NCBI RefSeq assembly: GCF_037038585.1
Contig: NC_092525.1
Span: 22,216,867-22,280,866 of the forward strand
Reading direction: 5' to 3'
From: Patagioenas fasciata
Lineage: Eukaryota; Chordata; Aves; Columbiformes; Columbidae
Length of the DNA: 64,000 bases
The notes below the pieces were generated by a model. That model saw only the letters and a list, made by a program, of their open reading frames with translations. It made no database searches and was not told the DNA's origin. Below are positions 1-33,599 of this stretch, piece after piece. Position numbers and translations under genes: made by a program. Every line of letters begins with the position of its first letter. Positions within the stretch are counted from its first letter, which is position 1.

Positions 1-184
1 ACAGAGCCCTAGCCACTGCTCCAGCCCAGATGTCCATGCTCCAAATTCCATTGCGCTTACTTGACCAGAACACTCTATTTCAAGGCTTCTGAAGTGGTCT
101 GTCCTCTGGGATGGGCAGGAGGGGACATAGGTCAGATGTGTTTTCCCTGTTCCTGGATTCTAACTTTTTCATTCCTCTATTTAG

Positions 185-4370
<4,186 letters not shown>

Positions 4371-4535
4371 TGCTTCTTAGCTTCCCCTTCATTTTTGAAT
4401 GTAAAGGAGGACCGAAGAGGACCTACTGATTTTTTTTTTTTAATTATTATTTTTATGACTGCATTCTGTGTACTTAGCTCCTTGCCTTGGACTGGATCTG
4501 TACTCCACTGGATCATTTTGCTGTAAGAATTCCCA

Positions 4536-4541
4536 AATAAA
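4536..4541 (+). terminator. ECHDC2: polyadenylation signal of ECHDC2
   Basis: A canonical AATAAA hexamer lies 166 bases after the ECHDC2 stop codon and gives a short 3' UTR of about 190 bases, with cleavage expected near 4555-4565. It is the first canonical hexamer after the stop. Confidence 0.75.
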
Positions 4542-4565
4542 GATTTAACTTTGTACAGCTGATCT

Positions 4566-5739
4566 CTTTCAAGAACATACATCTTAAGTCATTGGTTATG
4601 ACTCTCAAATAGATGTCAAGTAAGGAGTATGGAGAAACTTCAGCTCACCGTGAGCAAATTAAAAAAAAAAAAAGGCAGATAACATGCTGCATCTAAACAT
4701 TGATACAAAAAAATTATTACTCTGAAGGGAAAGTCAACTTATGTTATCAGTACCCTTCTAACTAATCACACAGAACAAGTAGTATTAACAGAGCAATGGT
4801 GTTTGACCCCAGAACTGCTGTGAATAGTGCAAAACACCAAGTTACCACCCCAGCCAACAGAACTTCTCTTTGGCAAGGCCTGTATGTGCACATACATGTG
4901 GCCACCGTTATTGGTCTATCGCAGACATCTTGAGCGTGTCACTTGTCTCCCATGACCTGTTCACCTCTGCTGCCTGACTGGAAGTTGAAGTTATTTTCTC
5001 CCACTGCTTAGAGGTTCTCCAACACCAAGACACACCACACAGTTTAGCTTATAGCTTCTTACTTCCCTAGACTGGGGCTTTCAAGCAAAAGAGAATTACT
5101 ATAGTTAGAAAAATGTATTTTCAGTATCAAAATATACTTCAAAAAGCATGGCTTACTGCACTGCAACAGTGTCACTTCATGCTGTGACAGTCTTGCAGCA
5201 CAGTGCAATTTCACCTGTGCCAAAAGTTAACCGAACAATTCTGTGAGAGCATCTTAGCAAATTATACATATATGAGTTTCCTATTAAAAGCTCTGTAAAT
5301 GGTGAAGCAGAGTCACACTCTTCAGCCTTCACAAAAAGATGACACATGCTACAGGTGAAATACAAGAGTTTAAAAGTTACTTCCAGAATTATTCTACCCT
5401 GGCAGGACCCCCTGAAGCTGCACAGGAATGTGAACAGACCTTTCAGTAATGGCCACATGCAACTAAATTTAGTGGATTTATACCTTGTAGACATCCATAC
5501 TTTTCAGCTTAAAAGTTTGTTTGCCTGAAGCATGTGGGAACAAAACAAGAAGGGTATGGAAAATCACTTCCAATCTCTGCACGTGCTGACTGCAGAACTT
5601 CATGAAATAACATCTTCACCATCTGGCTCATGCCAGTGTCATATTCATTTTATGCTGCATGGAGTAGTAACTTCTTTTTCTCCAGTTTTAGTTAAGATGC
5701 TTCAGTACATTCTCCTGGTATTATGAAAAGTCAGTACTG
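4566..5739. other. gap between convergent ECHDC2 and ZYG11B 3' ends
   Basis: No gene is seen here. Short A-runs occur near 4660 and 4707. If ZYG11B uses a more distal poly(A) site than the one proposed at 5758, part of this stretch would be ZYG11B 3' UTR, because the human 3' UTR is several kilobases long. No remnant of ZYG11A coding sequence was recognised here. Confidence 0.5.
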
Positions 5740-7533
5740 TAAAGGAGAATTGTCATCTTTATTTTAAAATCTTGCAGCAATTGATTTCTATTCATTTTAT
5801 TAACACCAATTTTGACAAGCTTTGTATTCCATTTCATGTAACAGAAATTTTGTAGCAGAAGTACCATAGCAGACATCTCAGAAGGGTGGTGGGTAAAGGC
5901 TTGTAGGCCATTTTTCACTTTTAAAATCACCTTCATAATTCCAAGCTACAACCAATTTAACTTATTTCCAAATCAAGAAAACTGTATATAACCAGATACA
6001 CACATGAAAATGATGCTCATCAAATTATACCTTAATACAAAAAGCAATTACACAACATTGATTAAATTACTGGATCAGTACCTTTTGAAGTTGCTGAAAT
6101 ACGCAATAACTAGATTATTGAAGATTAGAGGTGATGTTTTTACTTGAAGGATGGGAGGTGGAAGAGGGAAGGAGTTAAAAATAGTAAAATACGGTCATCA
6201 TGAAGAAGCCACCCCTGCTAGTAAGCTACCAAACAGGAGCTTCCTTTTTAAACTCACCAATATGTTACAGAAGAGTCTCTGACTATCAATCAGTTGCCAT
6301 GGAAATATGGAGACTAACCAGATAAACAAAACCACTTGAAATAAAACCAAATTTGAACCAACATGGAGTTTGCTTCCATCACTTGTATTTTATCAGACAT
6401 CTGTATGCTGTGTAATATATTTCATTCAACACATCATTTGAAACCCATAGGTAACCAAGAAAGAAAGAAGTTGTTACAATTAGCATCTTTATGTAAAATT
6501 TCACACTTCACAAAACAATGCAATTGACACAGGGCTCACATAGGACATCGGGTGATATTTTGCACTGTGATGACCTGGAATATAACTCACCACACAATAC
6601 TGACAGAATATTTACAGAAAACAGAGCTATCATTAGTTTCTTATAAATAAGGTGACCAAATATCCTGGGCCTCCTATGGAGACATGCAATCCCCCTCATG
6701 ATGAACACAAGTCAGCATTTTGCTCTGATGAGCCTTCTCCTTCCCTATCTGTATTCTAAAATTGAAAGATAGATATCACAAGCAATCAAAAGCACTCAAA
6801 CAGCAACAAAAACCCCTTCTTGCAATCAAGTTTAAAATCAAGCTTAGTTTATCCTTTTAATCCTGTTTCTATTGCTTTAGTTAAGCAGGTTTCCCTTTTC
6901 CCTGATGCAATGCTGATGACCACCTTAGGACTCAGCAGAGCAGAAATGCAAAAAGGCATTTCTAGCAGAAAGGTAAACAAAAGAACACACTTGCAGGCAA
7001 AAGGAAAATTAAGACCCCATTTGTGTTTAGAAGGGTTATGAGACAGACATTTTGGTCGCCTTAGTTACAAGTCTCACTGTAACCTGCATGCATGTACTTT
7101 TGTTGTAATTGGTAAAAGTGTTGAATCTCACAACCACACACAGTTCTATTCAAACACCAAACTGGTAAACAGCATTATCAACACTAATCAGAGGGATGAT
7201 ATAATTTTCTGTCCCAGAAATCACCAAATAAGATATTCCTAGAAGTCTCTTTTTCAGATGTGCATACTGATCTGTACAAGTCCCATCTCTCTGTAGCCAG
7301 CAGAAATCCTAGAGGTGTGACCATCTCAAGCATCAAGTGACCATTTACAAGTTGCATATGCGGTTGCCATTAAAGTTAGCATTCACCAAAGGTTACCATA
7401 CATGGTTCTGGGTACCACAATTATTGGCAAATCACTTTAATGGTGACCACTATATTACAAGTTACTCCAACTACACACACATCGGAAAGGATTATTACAG
7501 AGAGAATACTTTACACTCCTATACCTGTGACTT
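5740..7533 (-). other. ZYG11B: ZYG11B 3' untranslated region (inferred extent)
   Basis: The region directly follows the ZYG11B stop codon on the minus strand. The nearest good AATAAA hexamers read on that strand are at 5796-5801 and 5758-5763. A Pumilio-type element (TGTAAATA on the minus strand) is at 6609-6616. No coding potential was seen in either strand. The end point is inferred only from the hexamers. Confidence 0.5.
5758..5763 (-). terminator. ZYG11B: candidate polyadenylation signal of ZYG11B
   Basis: TTTATT on the plus strand reads AATAAA on the minus strand. A second copy at 5796-5801 lies 38 bases upstream in the transcript. Together they would give a 3' UTR of about 1.8 kb. Use of either site is inferred. 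Confidence 0.45.
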
Positions 7534-26823
<19,290 letters not shown>

Positions 26824-27139
26824 CGCGGCGCTGGGTGCCGGAGGCGAGCGCCCAGCGAGCCGGGTCCCGGAGTTTGGCTCTCACCCCTTTTTTTTTCCCT
26901 CGCCTTCTCTCCGTTTGTGGTTTTTTTTTTTTTTCCTCCCCTCGACCTGGAAGTTAATCAGCCTCAGCCGGCCGCCGAGCCCGCCTCCTTTAAAGGGGCC
27001 GCGCCAGGAACGTGCTGCCGGAGGGAGCGGGAGCGGGAGCCCTGAGATCAGGTGTGAGGAGGGAAAGTGCCGGGAGAAGAGGCGGTTGCACAGCAGAGAG
27101 CATCGGCCTCGCGTGTTACAGCCCGGGGGACGCCGCCTC

Positions 27140-27627
27140 GGGCTGTTTTCAGTTTTGGGCCCATCACCGTACTTAGAGAGTGCAGAGGAGGTGACAAAGC
27201 TGGTGAGGGATCTGGAGCACAAGTCCGATGATGAGCGGCTGAGGGAACCAGGAGGTTCAGCCTGTTGAAAACGAGGCTGAGGGGAGACCTTATCGCTGTG
27301 TACAACTGCCTGAAAGGAGGTTGTAGCATGAGGGGGGTTGGTCTCTTCTCCCAAGTAGCAAGTGATAGGATGAGAGGAAATGGCCTCAAGTCACGCCAGG
27401 GGAAGTTTAGATTGGACACTAGGAAAAAATTCTTCAAGGAAAGGGTTGTCGGGCATTGGAACAGGCTGCCCTGGGAAGAGGTGGAGTCACCATCCCTGGA
27501 GGGGTTTAAAAGGCGTTTAGACGAGGTTCTTAGGGACATGGTTTAGTGCTAGAGTTAGGTTAGGTTATGGTTGGATTCGATGATCTTGAGGGTCTCTTCC
27601 AACCGAAATGATCCTGTGATTCTACGT
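27140..27627 (+). mobile_element. CR1 LINE, 5'-truncated 3' fragment
   Basis: About 490 bases match the 3' part of chicken-type CR1, beginning at 'ctgttttcagttttgggccc' and ending in the tail 'gatcctgtgattctacg'. A block appears deleted just after the first 30 bases. The fragment keeps an open frame (27265-27546) for the C-terminal end of the CR1 reverse-transcriptase protein, including [20 protein letters not shown], which ends at the usual stop. No poly-A tail is present, as expected for CR1. It sits between the divergent ZYG11B and COA7 promoters, pointing toward COA7. Confidence 0.93.
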
Positions 27628-29869
27628 TTTTTGGAACAAGGGTGAAGTGATGCCAAAGTGCCAGGACTGTCTGAGCAGCAGCTGCTGAGGCCAGAGCGCC
27701 TGTATTGCTGTTTCAGAGCTTCGGGGAACCTCTCACAACCAGGAATTCAAGGGCAGCTCTGTGCAGATTGCTCACAGGTTGACCTTTGTGATTCAAATGT
27801 TTCCTGCCCAACCTAGTTTCTTCTGGAAATATGAACAATAACCTCTGGTACAATAGGTTTTGCCACCTGCTTGGGAGCTGGTGAAGAGCTTGGCCATAAG
27901 CTTTTATACAAAATAATTTCGGGCTTTGATACAGTAGTAGTGATGAAAACCTGTCTCCTACCAAATACATACTATAATCTGTTGTTGGTAAAGGGAATAC
28001 AGTTATTTCTTTGTTTCAAGACACAAAGTAAAGAGTGATACAATTACCCTGTCCAAGTAAAATGAAATTATGAAGAGTTTACAGTTAAACCTTTTCAGGA
28101 ATTGCTGATTTTACACACAGCAGCTCTAAATAATATTTGTTTGCAAACCAGCAAAACACACAAATATTATGGAACAACTGTTAAAATTAGTTATGTTTCT
28201 GTCATTTGAAGATGACAAAATATTCTACAAGTAATATCGCATACATCAAAGTTTAGGGACTACATAACAAAGGCCAGTTATAGTCCCAATTATTTAGATT
28301 AGGATGTTGACACAGAGAAAACAAATTACGTCGGCATCAGAAACTGCAAAGACAAAATCCCAGGCAGAACAGACTCTTCAATGATTTAGGCCAACAAAGT
28401 CAAATAATTTCAACTGACCCTGTGCAAACTGGAATTTTTCGAAGCCAGATTTTCAGAGAAACAGTGTCACTGGTACAAAAGCAGTTCATCTTCCAAAGAC
28501 CTTCTCCAGAACAGGGGACTCGACACGAACGTTCTCAGGCAGCAGTCAGCACCACCCAAACTACCTGTAGCTTCTTACTTGTGTTCTCATGGGCATGTCA
28601 GTGGTTTGGGTCGATACATTTTGAAAATAAGATTTTAGACAATGTGTCTTAACTTCAATACTGAAAAGGTGAAAAGTTTTAAGGAAATACTATTGCAATG
28701 AAGTTAACAGAAGCTTTGTAACTGGCATTTTGGCAGCCAGCCTGGCAGGCTATGCCATCAGCGATGGTACTCACGACTATCTCCAGCAATAGACAGCTCC
28801 CTATGGGAGCTCATAGATAGGGTTTAACTGAGTTTTGTTTATCCCAAAAGTTTGACAAGTTAGCGTTATATTACTAAAATAATCTCAAATATCTCTGAAA
28901 TTCATTTTAACTCAAATGTCCCTTGAAGTTAATCTTAAGTTGTCTCTGAAATGAATTTTAATGCTAAGCAACATGTCACTTACATTTCAAATGTGCTGCT
29001 ATACTCTCAGAAAATTCAGTTTGTGCTCAAATCTGCTGGAACTGGATAGTGTGCCATATTTTGTGGTAAATATCCTAGTATCACATCTGGTTTAAATTAA
29101 TCCATAACTAGAGAACTAGACCTTGTTGTGTGGTGTTAACAACCCTGGCACTGCCTGCTCAGGGTTCCGTCTCTTCAAGAAGCATCTTTAAGATCTTTTG
29201 TTGTATCACAAAAAAGCGGTTGCTGCTAACAGTCACAGCTCCTCAGTTATAAAATTCAGTTTAAAATTATTTAGCTGTTAATCCAAGACAAAAGCACGCA
29301 GGCAGCGAGTTGGGGAATTGGTAAAGCAGCCCTCGATTCTAGGCACTGTCTATTCATGTGTGTGTTCATGTGTGCACTCATGTCTCAACCCACGGATTTG
29401 ATTGTCGTGAATAAAACCTCATGAAGTAAAATACGAAAAACTGTATTATTGCTTAAAACCTATGACTTGTCAGTCTCTGGTGAGGGAGAGATGAGGCATT
29501 GCAGCCCAGCACAGGGACTTGCACTGCTGAGCGGCCTCGGAGCCGGTGCCCCGAGGGTGGGCAATCAAAATAATTAAACAGTATTCCCTGAAAATAAACA
29601 GTTTCAGAGCAAATATGAGGCGTTGGTACTTATTTTTAAAATGTTCTTTAAGCTTCAATGGTTGTTTGCTGCTACCCTTATCTACAGTCATGCTGAAGAA
29701 AGCTATAGCTCAATGGAAAGCTAAATGTATTCACGAGGTGTTAATGTCTACATCTTATTATTCGCAGTCTCTCCGAGAAACCCAAAGTAACTACCAATAG
29801 CGGTATGCCAGAAACTAGTTTCTATACCAACAATGTTGCTTCAGTATGCGATGAACTGGTTCATTCTAA
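27628..29869. other. spacer between CR1 and the COA7 island
   Basis: About 2.2 kb of AT-rich sequence. No exon, RNA gene or further transposon could be supported. It forms most of the 3-kb divergent intergenic region between ZYG11B and COA7 and may hold shared regulatory elements. Confidence 0.65.
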
Positions 29870-30620
29870 AGTGGTGGCGGGGCCGGGCGGAGGCAGGAGG
29901 GTCAGGGGGTCTCAGGAGGGGCCGGGGCGAGATCGGAGGGGCCGGGGCGGCGGGGGAACTGGTGGCCCCGCGACAGCGGCGGGCGGGCTCAGGGATGGGC
30001 CCCGGCGGGCGGCGCCGCAACGATCGCTCGGCGCTCGCGGCAGGCGCCACATCGGTCGCTCGGCGCTCGCGGCAGGCGCCACATCGGTCGCTCGGCGCTC
30101 TGGGCTGGCCTGGCAGCTCCGGCATGGCCGCGATCATCAACCTGGAGGACGAAGAGGAGGTGAGGAGCTACCTGGAGAACCTGCACGTGGAGTACAGCTA
30201 CCAGTGCTTCAAGGAGAAGGACCCGGACGGTAAGCGGGCCTACCGTCACCCCCTGCCCGCCGCCCCGGGGCTCGGCGGGAGCTTCAGCCCCTCCGCGTGC
30301 CTTGCAGGCTGCCAGCGCCTCGCCGACTACCTGGACGCCGTGAAGAAGGACTTCGTGGCGGCGGCGCGGGTGCTGCGCGACAACTGCGAGGCGCACGGGC
30401 ACAGCGAGAGCTGCTACAAGCTGGGGGCCTACCAGGCCATCGGGAAAGGTGAGCGGGGGGCACTGCCCAGGGTCCCTGTTCTGCCCCCATGGCCGCGGTT
30501 ACCGCCGGCCCCTCCTGCCTGGGACCCGTCACTCGTGCCCCAGCCGCTGGTGGCTTGGGCGGCGTGGCGAGTTCGTCACCCGCAGCTCAGAGGGCACCGG
30601 GCACAGGTCATCTGAAGTGA
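29870..30620 (+). promoter_or_regulatory. COA7: CpG island and promoter region of COA7
   Basis: A sharp switch to GC-rich sequence begins near 29,870 and covers the 5' leader, exons 1 and 2 and the start of intron 2. It starts with a G-run cluster (29,880-29,957) that includes two copies of GGAGGGGCCGGGGCG with a 20-base period, followed by a 32-bp tandem repeat. No TATA box was seen. The transcription start is not defined. Confidence 0.8.
30024..30100 (+). repeat. 32-bp tandem repeat in the COA7 5' leader
   Basis: The unit beginning TCGCTCGGCGCTCGCGGC starts at 30024, 30056 and 30088 (third copy partial, 13 bases). The first two copies are identical. The array ends 23 bases before the COA7 start codon. 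The period is not a multiple of three. Confidence 0.95.
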
Positions 30621-31176
30621 GGGATGCTGCATTTCCCAAAGAGCACTGGGAAGCATGTTGCCGAGCAGAGAGCTCCCGTCCGCTTTAGCATGTCCTTACA
30701 GTAATCTTGTGGTTTCTTGGCCGACAGGAGGACTCGACCCAGATCTGAAAGCTGCTTACAAGTCTTTTATGAAGTCATGTGAGAAAGGCGGGAAGAAGTC
30801 AGTAAATGCATGTCATAACGTTGGGCTGTTGGCCCATGATGGGAGAGTAAATGATGATAAACCTGACCCTGTTGTCGCTAGAGACCATTACACAAAAGCC
30901 TGCAATGGCAATTTTGCTCCTAGCTGCTTCAACCTCAGTGTGATTTATCTTCAGGGGGCACCAGGGGTGCCTAAGGACATGACCCGTGCCTTGGAGTACT
31001 CGCTGAAAGGGTGTGAGCTGGGTCACGTGTGGGCTTGTGCCAACGCCAGCCGAATGTACAAACTGGGAGATGGCATTGAGAAGAATGATGCTAAGGCAGA
31101 GGATTTGAAAAACAGGGCAAAACAGCTGCACAAAGAACAGAAAGAAGCCTCAAGTTCTATAACGTTTGGGGAGTAA
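30124..31176 (+). CDS. COA7: COA7, cytochrome c oxidase assembly factor 7 (Sel1-repeat protein), complete
   Basis: Three exons, 30124-30229, 30308-30448 and 30728-31176 (TAA), join in frame to 231 aa, the human length. COA7 is a soluble Sel1-like repeat protein of the mitochondrial intermembrane space, imported through the MIA40 route and required for complex IV assembly. Sel1 repeats run through most of the chain (for example [56 protein letters not shown]). Spaced cysteine pairs are visible: C28/C37, C62/C71 and C100/C111, then two CX7C pairs, agreeing with the five disulfides reported for the human protein. The chosen ATG (context GGCATGG) gives the family-length N-terminus [11 protein letters not shown]. 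The frame is also open upstream, with in-frame ATGs at 29833, 29851 and 29995. Its gene diverges from ZYG11B. Confidence 0.96.
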
Positions 31177-31262
31177 AACTGCCAGTTGCAGTTATTAAGA
31201 CTGCAGTTTTAAATGGCAAGTGAACCTGTCATTTAAATCGTGAGCATACAGTTTTCAGTCAT

Positions 31263-31299
31263 AATAAATAAATATCCTGCATTTGCATATGCAAATAAA
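31263..31299 (+). terminator. COA7: COA7 polyadenylation signals
   Basis: Three AATAAA hexamers lie at 31263-31268, 31267-31272 and 31294-31299, 87-123 bases after the stop. Between them is the 16-base perfect palindrome ATTTGCATATGCAAAT (31281-31296). Cleavage is expected near 31,315-31,330. Confidence 0.8.
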
Positions 31300-32620
31300 C
31301 ATTTTTGTGGATGCAACAAACATGACCAACTCTGCTGTGCCTTTCTACATTTTTAAATACACAGGTTCTTAAGTGTATTGCTTAGATTCCTCATCTTCTT
31401 TAAGGAAGACAAAATCATCTGAGCTTTTGGAAGTTTGTCCCCATGGTTTCAAGTAAGAAATTAGTCTATAGCATCCTTTTTTTTAACTCCACTGCAAATA
31501 TATATAACCAGGAACTGTGATTGTGTATTGGGCTCAGGCTGAATAGCTTGCTGCTGTGTAAAGGTTTCTATTCTTCAGAGACTGTCATGAATCCCACATA
31601 TTTTCTGCACTAACCTCCTGCCAGAACAAGCAGTTCTACTTTCACATGTTTGAGTCTCACCACTTTCACTTTGAAACCATGCTTATTGTGATCTCTTTGG
31701 CCACAGAAATTTTGTCCTTTGCTTATACTGTCAGCTTTGTTAACTGTGAGAAGTTTGTCCAGGCTGCATGTTGACCCGGGCAGTGCCTCTTGCTGTCTGT
31801 GACCTTTCCATGTCTGGGGGGACATGCTGCTTCACACCCTGAAAGTCTGAAATTTTCCCTGGTCAGCTTAGATCTAGAAACATTTAATTCATGTTCCAAT
31901 AATTCCAAGCCCAAAACAGTAATGAGACTTATGACAGTATGTACATAGAGACGTATCTCCCTATAGATCTTGCAAATGAAATAGGCAGGAGAGAAAGGAG
32001 CTTAGTGTTGTAGAGGAAATAAGTAAAAGAGCTAGGAATTGGCCTACTGAATTACAGACAAGTATCCAAGGCAGGAGATTCCCCTTCAGACAAGGCACCA
32101 GCACAAGTTTTAAATACCTTTAGCCTGAATGTTTTTAGCATCTTGCCAAGTGATTTCTCATGGTGTGTGAGTTCCATGTGTGCCCAACTGCCTTAAGATT
32201 GCTCTCCAACGCACGGTGATTGCTCCTTATTCAATTACACACAAATTGTTTAACTTTCCTGCCAGCCTCTGAAACATTTGGACTGAAATTCATAGATTAT
32301 ATATACGTAATACCCTGAAACAGCAGTCTAAATAAGTAGGAGATTGTATGCAAATGTAGTCATGCACTCATAGGATCTTTTATAATTTTGGTGTGTATAA
32401 ATGTATGTGAAGTTTGTGAGATGTGTGTGTATGTTTTGCTATAAAATTACTGCTGATTTAGAGCAGGAATGTTCTGGCTATGATCTGCATAAAGATACAA
32501 ACTTACTATTGAAGTAAATTAAGTGGGAGAAAAAAACAACACTAATTTAGCTGTTGGCACAATCGAAAACAGAATTGTTAGAATCTTATTGCATGTTGTT
32601 GCAGGTGGGGCATGTATGAA

Positions 32621-32810
32621 TTAAAGCAATTCTTCCCACTTAACTGCACTTCCATCGGGCTTCTTGCCAGGGATATGCCTACTGCTGGAATCAAACCCCA
32701 GCGGCGCAGCGCGGTGAAGAAATGGGCTCACGGCAACGACAGATGGCAGTACACAAAAAAAATTCTTGCGTGCTGTCAGTGTAAGGCCTATGGCTTTTGT
32801 TTTCAGCAGC
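32621..32810 (-). other. candidate terminal exon, unidentified
   Basis: On the minus strand a good acceptor (CTATTTTTTTGCAG) is followed by 63 codons open to a TAA at 32621-32623, ending SAVKWEELL. The patch contains several CpGs unlike its surroundings. It lies in the place and strand where a SHISAL2A last exon would be expected, but I see no resemblance to that protein. Only a weak AATAAG follows. It may be chance. Confidence 0.15.
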
Positions 32811-33088
32811 CTGCAAAAAAATAGCAGTGGCGACAAAAGTGAGATTAATTTTTGTGTTAATATTTTACGGCATTTCAAGAAGGTAAAACTCTTTCAGAGG
32901 AACACACTTTGCCTTATTCTTTGCCAGGCACTATTCTGGGCATTTATTTCACTTGGGAAAGGTAAGTAAATGCTACGTCTGCAGAGTGTAACAGTCTGGT
33001 AATAAAACAGTGGGGAGCCATGTGTACAGAAGTCAGCAATTACAGGTGCTCAAGGCATTGGAGAACTGGGTGACATTTTAAGCCCTGA

Positions 33089-33103
33089 TTTTTTTTTTTT
33101 TTT
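33089..33103. repeat. poly-T tract, T15
   Basis: An uninterrupted run of 15 T in intergenic DNA. Confidence 0.85.
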
Positions 33104-33565
33104 GAGCCTCTGAGTGGCTTATTCAGATCATCAATCCAAACGAACCTGCCGCAGCCAAGCAGGTTTTCTTCCACCAGGATTAACAATTGTCAGTGATGCT
33201 CCTGTGGACCTTCCAGTCAACACTTGGGACCATCCTCAACAGAAGTGACACACATTGCAGATAATTAAAGCCACATAAAAAGTATATGTTGTAGGGAGTT
33301 ATTTTCATAGCACTTGAGAGCTCAGAGGCTTGCAGAGTTGAAATATTATAAAATGAACTATTTTCATGAAGGCTGTCAAGTGCATGAGCACAGATAAGTT
33401 TATGAAGTATCATCCAATTTCGTGCCACCAGTTGAAAAGGCAAACCCAAATTAAGGAAGGCTTTTTCATTGCAGTAAACACCATCAAAAAGGTTTAAAGT
33501 GTTTTCAGGCTGTCTCTGAACAGTTTGCTGCCTGCTCTGGACACCCCTATATCTTTTTTACACAG

Positions 33566-33599
33566 ATATTGATGTTGCTGTAACAGTTGCATTAGATGG
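33566..33599 (+). other. candidate 34-base microexon
   Basis: The acceptor TTTTTTACACAG and the donor GATGG|GTAAGG flank 34 bases. One frame reads IDVAVTVALDG. No partner exon was recognised, so this may be chance. Confidence 0.12.

Noticed and set aside
27265-27546. 93-codon plus-strand host gene
   Set aside because: It is the C-terminal piece of the CR1 retrotransposon protein, not a host gene.
29841-30402. Minus-strand open frames of 99 and 137 codons over COA7 exons 1-2
   Set aside because: They are antisense shadows of GC-rich COA7 coding and leader sequence.
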